Assembly (NCBI GenBank): GCA_014281115.1
Contig: JACONQ010000019.1
Coordinates: forward strand, 1,674,001 to 1,738,000
Length of the DNA: 64,000 nucleotides
Direction: 5' to 3'
DNA from: Laburnicola sp. R22_1
Lineage: Eukaryota; Ascomycota; Dothideomycetes; Pleosporales; Didymosphaeriaceae
Below are positions 12,001 through 21,805 of this stretch, one piece after another (positions within the stretch are counted from its first letter, which is position 1; each line of letters begins with the position of its first letter). Both the position numbers and the translations under genes were made by a program. The notes under the pieces are model-generated. The model saw nothing but the letters and a program-made list of their open reading frames with translations. It did no database searches and had not been told where the DNA came from.

Positions 12001-12624
12001 GCCCCGCCCGTCGCCTTGGAAATCTCGTCCACCCCGTCCCCGGCCGAATCCACTCCCGCGATAGGATGATCCGGTGTTAAGCGGGGGATCTGAATATGTC
12101 GACCCTGCTGAAGGTGGGCCATCACGAGAGTTTCGCCTGGCGCGGTTGATATCAAGGTCGCGAGGAGGGAACTCACGCTGGTCGCGGTTGTCTCGCGAGT
12201 CTCTCACCGGTGAGCGCCTAGGAGACAATCGTCTATCCCTTCGATCGCGATCAAAGTCCCGGTCACGGTCTCTGTCGGCGCGCCAGGAATTATGGGAGTG
12301 AGCTGCGCTCGACAACGGCGGTGCGTCGCGTAACGACGGCGCTTCGCCGCGGCCTGCAAATCCTCTTCCTCTTCCGTCTCGAGGTGCAGAGGGCGCGCCA
12401 GACGGTGCACCTGCTGGGGGGCCTCGAGGGGCATCAACGAGGGACTTTGGGCCGCGGGGTGGGTCTCGGGGTGGGAAGCCGTTGGACTCAGCATTCGAGC
12501 GCGGAGCTGAATCGCCCGCCCTGGGGGGGTATGCGCTGCCGAATGTAGAAGGCCTTCTGTCGCGGTAGGGCGATCTGTCGCGTCCTCCGGTGTATCTGCT
12601 GTCCGGGTATCTTGAGGACGACAT
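6034..12624 (-). CDS. Snt1-like SANT/Myb corepressor subunit
   Basis: One uninterrupted 2196-residue frame. The first 300 residues are rich in Arg, Asp and Ser (SRYPDSRYTGGRDRSPYRD), then long Pro/Ser/Ala-rich disordered stretches follow. A conserved helical patch lies near 785-815 (LQEIILLANLTLDHLPREE). SANT domain 1 is near 1090-1140 (EEHRIMVHQYRDQYAKKWGKLAEIL). SANT domain 2 is near 1333-1380 (SSYWSVTEQTDFQKNVAHFG). A charged coiled coil lies near 2105-2160. The SANT pair matches Snt1, the yeast Set3 histone-deacetylase complex subunit, and animal NCoR/SMRT (family knowledge). It is expected to be a nuclear chromatin corepressor scaffold. At almost 2200 residues it is much longer than yeast Snt1, mostly through disordered sequence. 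Confidence 0.82.
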   Translation of the reverse strand: MSSSRYPDSRYTGGRDRSPYRDRRPSTFGSAYPPRAGDSAPRSNAESNGFPPRDPPRGPKSLVDAPRGPPAGAPSGAPSAPRDGRGRGFAGRGEAPSLRDAPPLSSAAHSHNSWRADRDRDRDFDRDRRDRRLSPRRSPVRDSRDNRDQREFPPRDLDINRARRNSRDGPPSAGSTYSDPPLNTGSSYRGSGFGRGRGGRDFQGDGRGRGRPMYADDRDRHHDARDRMPDRSYRPRSRSRDPVRRERELRDERDRDFDRRDRDDRRFLPREYDSYIGPAGAKSGPRALDTHRGSATIDSRHVPVTPTGAAPHSTHHSPADRLGPPGDSYPRRTSIATEPLSSKDGRRESGRDDLLASRAEASRERYAPRASSPPAAVPAFGSNVWRNPMLDAKTTAAPPPPKPISSTALATVPFTHTAAPTAPVVPAAPKSSIPAGLSAAPPTGPKADRVPERHPVDAHTQSQGANQVQDSRPTPVEHSRVEPRLPPTASAPPNAVPPSTVVETRPPAPFSNSGPFSATSPPTGPTAGIRPPTGPQGALRPNVSPSFPRPARLPYMNTTRDASPSAIQPVMGSRSSSGSGPTTLMMNHTSPKTLPANIPTGPKADRGNPMAARPPMYPPPDRPAFSAPRMPLGATPKSMQWVRPGLNLNNRATVPAKREFAAEDRDRTFGTAPKAPKLEASTSASESQRPEKAKSDSPSMVKTPAEAHFSRDRRASGDYRGRAASPKPTPIETRRLSNVSMTEAPSIPEKPPISATSSAPEVLQDSDDDLDLDEDDFAESEAKYNREKALLESKRIDLSARHLRATTPLQEIILLANLTLDHLPREEPKSVDEEMTLAGPPEPAVEAPPESIANELPTPQAEEAEDVSMEDKEIKQLAPATRALRLRRGTGEESDDAPDLSSLPFLGSGPPTPISELEGPRVSDSVMVAIRNRLRKSIEPELDTNDALEQYAAAYRQWRAKARELDESQDADHQERPASAEPSVKVTTPDVQSSAMGPILDAPPPATGRRGRASHWATDFDLEQAMKESLRTAELEREQQEKEPRRSLADPEKEADVPLALTAYEAQRRRFIDTNFQREPGQGIFVFHYEPPEDDFTEEEHRIMVHQYRDQYAKKWGKLAEILYKEVGTSRTYKDCINHYYATKWNKEYKGKVRKRGAPRKTRGGGAGRGRGAIANMERPDPSGDDGLPPALTETGRPRRSAAPTFRTETEMDTTSSIPTMGRLRRQTDADGTQEKTGRRGKGAKEKGGRKAKGPPLAAVPVESPMKLDRKTSGVKMEDDFGRVSDMALPLQPGMQEEPMILQVEPQYQAAGGMGMIDRPRVAPSARPGPSSYWSVTEQTDFQKNVAHFGTDFRAIANHMGTKTTVMVKNYYLRTLESGQYPELERLGKEADKRRERGDDMGLPPAPTPAPKRRYESTQATAPRTLAPTPEAAANLPMAIPKASPPNSLSSSRFSNIAQAPQATKSLVPGTGFPMPESSLVSIPQQQQSPPAPPARQHMQHLSQVEPRRPGPRAGFFSDEFPPRMEHRPSSQSSNVPPSSRPLQPQVQAQMQAHPPLFRTSSHQEREHVSRAEPQQDRFRPSRHTSGEVHHGRPFGTPVAGMAQMRSGLGAGSPENHPPPPQHRHIQQPTPENAVQPPNSTPQVQHVPSRSALATPPVKEEPRRYSIAQSGPPQPQQPMQIPTQPQVYVPSSLPATQAASAASAPSASKAPVEKVRRSNLNFLLNDDQPEEPKRKKPVEQNIPSHTPTPQQQTPIAPPPPSATSQTSSSRRDHYSEATTQPPYARHSYAAQPGLSQVPGRQVVDLTREQAPTGRPLPREDWQRQYPGHNQAQQGPGHNSPRMNPNFSDRGVFLGNHRAFLAQHNNPRHNPSPPPHPAYNNSPHMHSRTPSLSGPPAQQPRHGMNTSTATQHAQASAGTSQNLQPNPYAQVDPPGGSSQPSGPVGMRPSPHLHTSHLGSQRDSHGRNEQSQVHNGGLVYPNPQTPSEQHTGGQHMRAPSMADQFRRDPREVHQDFDPRTSDRDMSREVSHRADALLREREALMSRSSGPPPPAHQDVRYQPPPQDRAYTAQRSHTPISRSENGPPPLQHPPRSSLGDSHPLYGDPSRQEEQRFRDRLREEQAQRQEFFAAQRREREIQELRERDAQMMQRERMLGRGPAPGPPGPERRGTPGPGPGQGPGGMDWANMANRHRDGWQR

Positions 12625-14045
12625 GGTGGCGGGGAGGGCGGACGGTGCTTCTCTCTAGCCTAAACATGCCACACAGGGTGCAAAAAATCGTGTAGCGGGC
12701 TGTCGGGGTTCTGAGGCAAGAGCGGTACTGACTTCGGCGTCTTCGGCTGCAGCGACAGGACGAGCACTCTGGCGAGGACGGTAAATGCCACTTGGCGGAA
12801 GGCGTTCAGCAGCAGTATCGGGAGTAACGGTGTTGGTGTCGCAGAGACAGGCACACGCATTGACCCGAATCTTTGGGACTGCAGCTGGCCGAGGAGGGAC
12901 GTTGCTGCGTGCCGGGCGTTTGATCAATCAATCGAAGTTCGGCGCAAGCTTAGCGTGGAACCAGGTAGGTAGCGTCAGATGGCCCGAGCGCCCAACTCAG
13001 ATCCGAGAGCTGGCGATTTGGATCTGAACTGCAAGGCTTGCGGGCACGGCACGGCCGCCTCGACAAGCGGGGTGCTGAGCTTGCGGACAAAATTGGCCGA
13101 CGAGCGCGAGGAGCGTGCTGGCGTATGGCGGGCGTGCGAAGGCGTGGTAGACGGGTGCAGAGCGGACATGCGGCCTCGGCCGTTGGACGTGGCGCTGCTG
13201 TTCTTCGAGAAGGGGCTCCGGGCGTGCACGTGGTGTGCAGAACCAGGTGCAGGTGTGGGCAGCGCTGGGTGGAGGACGGTGTGTGGGAGCTTAGCCGGGC
13301 GGCGAGGCTCTGCGGTGCGGCATGTTGCTGTGCTGGTCGGGCGCGCGCAAAGGAGGGCGATGGTGGAGAAGGAGAAGCCGCCGACGAGGACACGAGAAGC
13401 AAGCTGGCTGCTGGAGCACTGACACGCCCTGGCTCCAGCCCGTCATGTCCGGCTCTGCGAGGCAAGGCTCCATTTTGTGGCGCCCCTGGAGCCGGCCCAA
13501 CCACATGCATGGCACAGGGCTACGTTGTTGCGTGCATGCCGCAGCGGCTCATTGGCCAGCAATTCAAGATCGTGTGAACGACACCATATGGCCCCTGCGC
13601 CCGCCAGCCGCTGAAACTGTGTCGGAGTCGATGCGTTCCCGGTCGGGATGCCAACCGGCCCGGCGAGCGGATGCACCCCCCGCTCCCTGCAAAGAAATGC
13701 CATGGCCACCGTGGCAGTATTCATTCCATACACTGTGCGCACGCCCATGCCATCCTTTCCCTCCGACGGCCACCCTTTCCCAAGAGCCCGTGGCCGTGCC
13801 TGCCAGCCCTGGAGTGGCGCCGGCCTCGGGGCGGTGCGCTAACGATCTGCATGCCCAGTGTGGATGGTGCAGTGTGCGTGCGTTCTCGCTTACGTGTCCG
13901 CAACGGGCAAGCCATGTGGGGTGCAAATCGAACCCTCGAATTCTGCCGAATTCTGCGCATCGCACCGTGACCAGGCACCAACCTTAGAGCCTTGGAAGCA
14001 GCATTTCTCACCATTTGCACCCACCACTCCACACGGCCCTTACAG
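12625..14045. other. Intergenic, divergent between Snt1-like gene and DHS
   Basis: GC-rich sequence with many overlapping open frames on both strands. None shows a motif, signal peptide or plausible splice structure. It should hold the promoters and 5' leaders of both flanking genes. A TTACAG just before the DHS start codon could be an acceptor of an intron in the 5' leader. Confidence 0.5.
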
Positions 14046-15272
14046 ATGACGACTCCGCCCAATCACAGTCTGACGCCATCTCAGGCTCCCTCGGGCGCCA
14101 CTGATGCCGTGCTGAAGCCCTCCGAGCCCGTGCCCGCCGATGCCAGTGAGGTGCAGGGCATAGACTTCAATGAGTATGCGCAGCGGAGCATCACGGTCGA
14201 GGAGCTGGTGGGAGCGTATTCGCGCATGGGCTTTCAGGCCACTGCCATCGGCGAAGCGGTGCGCATTGTCAACAACATGGTGAGTCCTTTTTCGTGGGGC
14301 ATGGTCTTGCTGGATCCTGGGGTGCGGCGCTTCCCGGCCCTCCGCGCGTGTGAAACAATTTAGCCGGAAATGGCATGCCCACTAGGCTTGGTTAATGCGC
14401 GCGAGATTCCTTTCTAACCTTGACAGCGCATGTGGAGGGATGCTGAGACAGGCGACGGCACGACCATCTTTCTCGGCTATACGTCGAATCTGATATCGTC
14501 GGGCTTAAGAGAGACGCTGCGTTACCTAGTACAGCACAAGCATGTGTCGGCCATCGTCACCACTGCCGGCGGAGTCGAAGAAGACTTCATCAAATGTTTG
14601 GGACCGACCTACCTGGGCTCATTTTCCACGTCTGGGGCCAGTCTGCGTGCAAAGGGCCTGAATCGGATTGGAAACCTTGTGGTGCCCAATAACAACTACT
14701 GCGCTTTTGAGGACTGGGTCTTGCCAATAATGGACAAGATGCTGGAAGAGCAAGAGGAGAGCAAGAAGACGGCGGAGCCAATACACTGGACTCCAAGCAA
14801 GGTCATCGGCCGATTAGGGGAGGAGATCAATGACGAAAGATCGGTATATTACTGGGCCTGGAAGAACGACATTCCCGTCTTCTGTCCGGCATTGACCGAC
14901 GGGAGCTTGGGGGACATGCTCTACTTTCACACCTTCAAGTCATCGCCCGAGCAGCTGCGCATAGACATCGTAGAGGACATCCGGAAGATAAACACCATTG
15001 CTGTGCGAGCGAAGAGGACCGGCATGATCATCTTAGGTGGGGGCATAGTCAAGCACCACATCGCCAACGCGAACCTGATGCGGAACGGAGCGGAGAGTGC
15101 TGTGTATATCAACACGGCTCAGGAGTTTGATGGCAGCGACGCGGGAGCAAGGCCGGATGAAGCGGTCAGTTGGGGAAAGATCAAAGTGGACGGCGACAGC
15201 GTCAAAGTCTACGCAGAGGCGACAATAGCGTTTCCCCTGATCGTCGCGGCGACATTTGCCAAGGCGAGGTGA
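14046..15272 (+). CDS. DYS1: Deoxyhypusine synthase
   Basis: Exons 14046-14279 and 14427-15272 give 359 residues, the usual length. The intron (147 bases, GTGAGT...TGACAG, phase 0) falls after RIVNNM. Key blocks are [89 protein letters not shown] and [12 protein letters not shown]. The lysine in SWGK is residue 329, which corresponds to the catalytic lysine of human DHS. Known role: NAD-dependent transfer of the aminobutyl group of spermidine to a lysine of eIF5A, the first step of hypusine formation in the cytosol. An in-frame ATG at 13992 would add 18 residues; I prefer 14046. Confidence 0.95.
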
Positions 15273-16350
15273 CAAGGTAATGCGGAGTACGGTAGAAGAG
15301 CCTCAAGTCGATCTGCTGCTCAGGTACGGCCAAGAGCGTCCGGGGAGGCGAAGGATAGCTAGAGGTGCATGAAAGGTTCAAGATGTGCCCAGAGGGAAAG
15401 AAGCCGCTGTCGCGCCGGCTCCATATTGCCAGCATCGTCGTGGTGCTCTGTTGTTACCTATGTACGTTGCTTCTCCCAATCCCGTGCGCCACGCCAGCAA
15501 ACGGCGTCAGCACGAGCCGTGACTGGAGGTGAGGTGCAGGTAAAGTCGGAGCGGAGCAGGGATAAATGCGTGGCCGGCGTCGACGGGTGTCTCCACTGCA
15601 ACAAGCGATGCTCGATGCAGAGTAGTGCAAAGTGGCAGCCTACATAGCCCTGCCCGGCACGCCGAAGATGGAGGGACCAGGTGTGTTGCTCTGTGAGTCA
15701 AGCGCTGGTGCCTGCGGTAGTGGTGGGCGCGCAATGGCCAGAGGAGTGTAGGTAGAAGGGCTGAAGCGTGCTGTCGATGCCTTGGAGCTTCGAGGGCGCC
15801 TCACGACCTAAGCACTACCGGTAAGCAGCGGCATGGGTCCATGACTCCATGGTGCGTGGGGAACGGCGGAACGCTAACAGCCTCACCTCGCCGCCCGCCG
15901 TACCGTATAAATGGTCCAGGCAGCACAGAGCTCCCGTCCTAGCACGTACAAGCGCAGCCACGTCTTGTGTTGCCAGTCCCACCCTCTTTCCATCTATTCC
16001 ACCTGCTTCGCCTTTGTCTTGCGCGACTTGTAATACGCCCATATCCGATCCGCTGCAGTCTTCTCCACGTCTCTTCCAGGCTGTTGGGGCCCCGATAAAG
16101 CTTCGCCGATAAGAGCTGCTCATCCCGCTCGCCAGCTTCCATCCATCACCATCTGCCAGCGCTGGCCAAGGGGAATATCTCATCTTTCGCAGCGGCTAGC
16201 ATCATACACCTAGGTACCGCTGCTCGGCTCCAAGGTTGGGGCCTGCGCGCGTGCACTTACACTCCACAGTTCGTTCCGTCGGCGGAGTGGTCCAGGTGGT
16301 GAAAGAGCAGCGAGCACCCTTATGCACCGATCCCTCGCGCATGGGCAGCC
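15273..16350. promoter_or_regulatory. Intergenic; TATAAAT upstream of MATH/MORN/RING gene
   Basis: No gene was recognised. A TATAAAT at 15906-15912 lies about 440 bases before the next start codon, in a region with pyrimidine-rich blocks. It may mark the promoter, but this is weak evidence. Confidence 0.35.
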
Positions 16351-19300
16351 ATGAGCTCGACAGCCGTTCAACAGCCCCCGCAGGCACTGTTCGGGCAGCA
16401 GCCACCCTCGTCACCGCCCTTCCCGAGCCCGCAATCACCAGCTGAATCGCAGCACCCCGCACAACCACCCATGTCTTCGCCGCCGCCGCCCAGCGCTGAA
16501 GATATTGGCACGAGCGCGTCCATAACATGGCCACCGACCGGCCAGCGACATGACCGGGAAGACCATGCCATGCAGGACGGCTCAGCAGACGGCATACAGG
16601 CGAACCCCGACCAGGCAAACAACATCGCTGTTGAGGTCGCGCCCGTAGCAGCCGATGACGACGCTATGGAAACGACGGTAGACACTGCGCAGGGGCTGCT
16701 GCTGCCTCATGGCTCAGCTGAGCCTCCTGAGGCGCCTGCTACCACGCCATCGGCGCCCATTCCGAATGGTGCAATCCAGGAGAACACTAACAACAGCAAC
16801 GACATCCCACCAGAGCCTACAGGTCATATGGTAAGTGCAATGATTATGGTGAACCGCAGTCTCTAATTGTACCCGCCACAGTCAATTGATCTTCCGCCCG
16901 CACAGCATCCAGTCCCAGCAGACCCGACCTTGCAACCCCCGCCTCCACCTCCACCCGTTGAACCCGTCCAGTCCGACTCCGATTCATCTGATGACGAGGG
17001 CGGCCAACCATGGCACCCCATCGCCGAAGATACCTCCGTACCCGACGAGGCGGAGCTGAAGGAGATCGAGGCCACGACCGAGATAAGTGCGCTGGACCAC
17101 GAGCACTGGGAGAACAGGGCTTTTGTGCCGTTGGAAGATCCCGAGTATACGCCGGGCGAAAGCGGGCGGATAGAATGGCTCGTTGAACACTACAACGGAA
17201 CGCGCGAACAGCCCAACCGAGAGCTAGTAATGAAGTCGAAGCCTGTCACTATCGGAGGACACGAGTGGCAGATAAAGTTTTATCCCAAAGGCAACGACTC
17301 AGATTATTTGAGCGTCTACGTAGAATGCCTTAGCGTCGGGAGCAAGGACAAGAAGAAGCCTGAGGCAGGCGCCAGCAGCAATCCGAAGCAGGAGGATGAT
17401 GCGCCGGAAACGGGTGGCGAAGAAGACACCAAGTCGCCAGAGTTGCAGCACACCCCACTTCCACTCCTTGATTCGAAAACGGTGCCGAAGCGGAAGAGTG
17501 TAGCTGCCCAAGTCTCCGTTGTACTCTACAACCCCAGCGAGCCTCGCGTCCATTACTCCAGGACGTGTCTGCATAGGTTCTGTACTTCGTCGCCCGATTG
17601 GGGTTGGACACGATTCCACGGGCCACACTATGATATCCCTCACCGTATCCGAGGCCATAGACAGGCCCTTCTCCGCAATGACAAGCTTGCATTCACTGGC
17701 TATATTCGCATCGTCAACGACCAGACAAACTGTCTCTGGGAACATCCGAGCTCAGATAACGTCTGGGACAGCTTTGCAATGACCGGATTACAATCGCTAG
17801 TCATTAGGGACAACGGAGGCTCTCCGGATGGTAACGTGGTCTCGGCCGTTGCCTCGTGGTTACTGTTCAAGCCTTTCAGGCTGTTTTTGTATACGTTCAG
17901 AGTCCCTGACCCGGATGAGGAGCCGTTTTCTCAGCCCAAACCGCTCATCGGCGCGTTACAGAAGGTGCTATATATGCTTCGGACACAGATACAACCTGGC
18001 GCAGGTGCGGTCAACCTGGAAGATGTCATGGATGCGCTGAGGTGGTATGGCCTTCCAGAACCGCTACACAAGCTGGATGTGATGCAAGTTTGGGAGTACC
18101 TCCGCGGCATCATTGAAGAAGAATTACGAGGCACTTCTTTCGCGAATGTCCTCGAAGAGCTCTATGGTCCGAACCGTGACTATACAAAGGGTGTACCAAG
18201 TTATCGGGTGCCGGTAGTTGGTGTTGGGAGCATGCAAGAGGCCGTCAACCAGTCCGGAGAGCTTACTGTCCACAGCAGCCCTCTTCCTCAACTTTTGACT
18301 ATTGAACTGGATCGCCAAGCATTCGAACCCGCCTCGCGTTCTTACGTCAAAGTACTCAACAAAGTTACACTAGATGACCACATCAATGTACGGGATACAC
18401 CATATACGCTCTACGGCTTCGTAGTGCACAAGCAGACCCTACAGTCATACGTCTACCAACCAATTCTCCGACCCGAGGGGCCTGGTTCTAAGTGGTATAG
18501 CTACTCTGACAGCCGAGAGGGTAATAAAGTCACATGCTTGACCCAGCGACAAGCCGTCACAGTCCATGAAGGCAAGGCTGGTACTGGACAAGTCACGGGC
18601 AATGACTCAGTTGCATACATCGCGTTGTATGTACGCGACGACGTTACACAATCTGCGTTCACATCACAACCGGAGTCTGAACAATGGGATGTCCCCGAAT
18701 GGATCCCACGAGAGGTGGACAGGCAGAACGCTTCCAGTTTGCCTCCACCGCTACCCTTGCCGGAGAATGAGGAGGCATCTCATACAAATGAAGATGAGCA
18801 AATCATCGAGGAGCCGGAACAAATCGAAGAGCGTGATTTCCATGTCATAGATTCCAAGGCTTTCCTAGAATTCGAGGGCCCAGGAATCTTCGATGCATAC
18901 GATCTGAAATGGCGGCCAGAGAATTCGGACCTCGTACATTCGGTACTGTTGAAAGCTACGGATGGATGTTACGAAGTTCGTGAAAAGATCGCGGCCGCCC
19001 TAAAGGATGTTAAACACATACAGGATCCGAGGCAGATCAAATTCTGGTTTGTGGACATCACCCAGGGCTCCTTTGGACGTCCTGCTCTGCTCAGCACTGG
19101 CAAGCTCGAGTACAGTAGCGGCAGCTATAATCGCCAGGTGGAAGAGATGAAAGATTGGACACTGCGGGGTTCGTCAGATGATTGGGGGTGTCGCCGACTA
19201 TGGGTGCACGTTGTCGACATTGCTGACTTGCCCGAGCTTCCGAAAGAATCTGAGCCCACACCTGAGGCACCTAGGCAGCTAACCTCTGAGCAGACTGGGC

Positions 19301-20583
19301 ACGTGGAACAAGTTCCCGTGACCAATGCACCCGCAAACGACAGTGACGCTAATCTCGCTGCAGAAGAAACGCAGCCAGTGGTACATCCTCAGTCAGAAGA
19401 TACACCTATGAGCGAGCCGGATGAACCGGATCCACAGCAGGCTAGCGTACCGCTGGCGGAAGTCGATCCTCCAGTGGTCGCAGCCGGCGAATCTGAAGGC
19501 GACAATATCGCCATGGTGGATGTAGATGTCCACGTGCCGCCGCCTGATCTTCCCGTCGTCGATGTAGTCATTCCGAACAACAATGGCGATGATACAGAAA
19601 TGGGCGGAACTCAAGATGGATCTGCATCACTTCCCCCGCCGCCAGTTCACTTGTCCAACGAAGCGATCCCTCCGCCCATGCACATCGAAGAGCGCGCGCA
19701 AACCCCACCATCGCCCGAAGAAGTGCGGCCTAGGACCCCCAAGCCGCCGCCTGATGAAATTTACTTCTTCCTCAAATTCTTCGACGCAGAGAAGCAGAAG
19801 TTGGAGCCCAGAGGCTCTTTCATTGTCCCAAAGTCAGCACGCCTTGACAACACAGTTCAAAAGCTGCTCAAGCTGCCGGACGTCAAGCTCGAGTTGTGGG
19901 AAGAAGAGGACCTGGTCAAGGCACGCTCACTCCGACGACACAAATCATTCGCCCAGAATGACCTTCACAATGACACCATCATCATCTACGCTTTGCCTCG
20001 CACCGATGAACAGCGAGAGGCACTCGCCGCACGCGCCGCGTTTGCCGATTTACAACCCTACCTCAAATTCCGTGCCTCTGCCCGCAACTTTCCCGCACGA
20101 ATGAACGGCCATTTCACATTCAATTACTTCTCCTCCCAATATCACAAAGGTGTCTATGTCAATGGCCACCGCCACGGTCACGGCTCGCGAATCTACCATA
20201 GCGGCGCCACTTACGAGGGGTCTTTCCGCCTCGGTCTGCGCCATGGGCACGGCCTATACACGTTCCAAAACGGTGATACATACGATGGTGAATGGGTCGC
20301 GAACCAGCAACACGGTACGGGCACGTTCGTCGAAGCGACGACGGGAAACACGTACACTGGTGGGTGGAAGAACGACAAGAAGTTCGGTGAGGGCGTGACA
20401 CACTGGAAGAGCGCACAGGAGACGGAACGGCTGTGTAGAATTTGCTGGGAGGAGTCGGCCGACGCGGCATTTTATGACTGCGGGCACGTCGTGGCTTGTG
20501 TGGGGTGTGCAAGACAGGTGGAGAATTGTCCAGTTTGTCGGAGGAGGGTGTTGAGTGCTATGAAGCTCTACTACGTGGCGTAG
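16351..20583 (+). CDS. MATH, MORN-repeat and C-terminal RING protein (putative E3 ubiquitin ligase)
   Basis: Exons 16351-16830 and 16882-20583 (intron GTAAGT...CCACAG, phase 0) give 1393 residues. The first 240 residues are Pro/Gln/Ala-rich and disordered. A MATH/TRAF-like domain spans about 255-450 (EWLVEHYNGTREQPN, then WQIKFYPKG and FTGYIRIVNDQTNCLWEH). Mid-protein blocks include VREKIAAALKDVKHIQDPRQ. MORN repeats lie near 1244-1335 (HGHGSRIYHSGATYEGSF, HGHGLYTFQNGDTYDGEW). The protein ends in a RING near 1343-1381 (CRICWEESADAAFYDCGH, then CVGC and CPVC). By family knowledge a RING recruits E2 enzymes and MATH domains bind substrates or USP-type partners, so a cytosolic ubiquitin ligase is inferred. 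The substrate is unknown. Confidence 0.82.
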
Positions 20584-21805
20584 GGCGAGCGCGCACGTTG
20601 TTGGCCGGAGTGGTGGAGAAGGGGAGAAAAGTGGGCTGATGGATGAAGTTGGGTTGGAATAAATGGGTTGGCGCATTTGATTCGGCGTCATCAGGATCTC
20701 TTTGGATGAGGCTCTAGGGTTCGGGTTTTTTCTTCTTCACTTCGTTCTCTCGTGGTATTATTATAGTCGTTCCTTAGCAGGGTGCCCAGGTGTACATGGC
20801 GATTAAGATTCGGTAGTCTTTGCTACCTCACTAGTTACGGTATATATGTGACTGGTGCTGGTAACATTTTTCTTAGCGTGCAATTGTGTTTGTACATTCT
20901 ATAGGTAATATTTTTTTCCTCTTTAGAATTGAATGAGGGTGTGTGTACTTGTCTCCGCTTCCCTTGCTATGTGTAGTATAAAGGTGGTGAGATGATCCTC
21001 TTATTTCCACACTCTCTTTCATCCTCATTTCCTAACCAGTCGTTCGGACCAATCACTTAGCACCCCCTGCCGCATCTCACGTATACACCACACCTCACAT
21101 GGCCTGCCAACAGGACGCGCTCGTTCTCTTCTCCAAGAACAAAACACTCGCGTCCTCGTACACGCTCGAAGGAAGCACGGCATCAACGGGGGGATGCACG
21201 CGCTACAAAGCTTAGACGCGCGCCGCTAGCGCCGTGTACGTGCGTGCGTGCGCTAGGATGCGCGTGTCTCGCAGGAGTAGGTTGCTGTGCCGAGGGTGTA
21301 GGCGCCGTCGTCGCGCCAGTTGGGCGTCGGGGCGTGGTGGCGGTGGGGGGTGCGGCCGGTGCAGTAGGCGTGGAGGCCGGTTGTACCGCTGGGGCGGAGA
21401 ATTGCTAGTGGGGGGAGGGGTTGGAGGTTGGGGTGGTGGCATGGTGTTGAGGGGGCACGGGAAGGTGTGTGTAGTGCGGGGAGAAAGTCATGGACCGTAT
21501 CGTCCAGGAGGCAAAAAGAAATGCCCTGTAAAATCCATCGACGCCATCTTGCTACGCGCTCTCATGCTAGGAAATCTCTCTTCAAAAAATCGTCGCTGTA
21601 GCTATTGTCTTGAAAGTGAAATATCGGGATATCCTCTCACAGACGCCTCGGGAGATGATGCGCTAAGCAGCACGACGCGAACAAACAGAGAAATATATGG
21701 TGGCGGGAGTACAGAAATGATGGTGGAACACACCCACATTCCTACCACTTACAGCCGCCAGGCAAAGAGATTGAGAACCTTCAGCACTCGTTGTGTCCCT
21801 ATACA
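20584..21805. other. Intergenic with one promoter-like stretch
   Basis: The first part is the 3' flank of the RING gene. A TATAAA at 20977-20982 is followed by a pyrimidine-rich leader and a short open frame (listed separately). The 21230-21440 part is G-rich on the plus strand; frames there look compositional. Confidence 0.4.
21099..21215 (+). CDS. Possible small ORF behind TATA and CT-rich leader (38 aa)
   Basis: ATG GCC TGC opens a 38-codon frame (MACQQDALVLFSKNKTLASS...). It sits 117 bases after TATAAA and follows a leader rich in CT and CA, ending CCTCACATGG. No homology is recognised. It could be the first exon of a gene whose rest I cannot find, or chance. Confidence 0.2.
   Translation: MACQQDALVLFSKNKTLASSYTLEGSTASTGGCTRYKA

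Noticed and set aside
12950..13987. Several open frames of 80-220 codons on both strands
   Set aside because: They overlap each other in GC-rich DNA, lack motifs and start plausibly nowhere; best read as promoter and leader sequence.
16236..16445. Alternative start in another frame before the MATH/MORN/RING gene
   Set aside because: It ends at 16445, whereas the frame from 16351 splices cleanly into the long exon.
21212..21442. Pro/Arg-rich minus-strand frame opposite a G-rich stretch
   Set aside because: Composition alone explains it.
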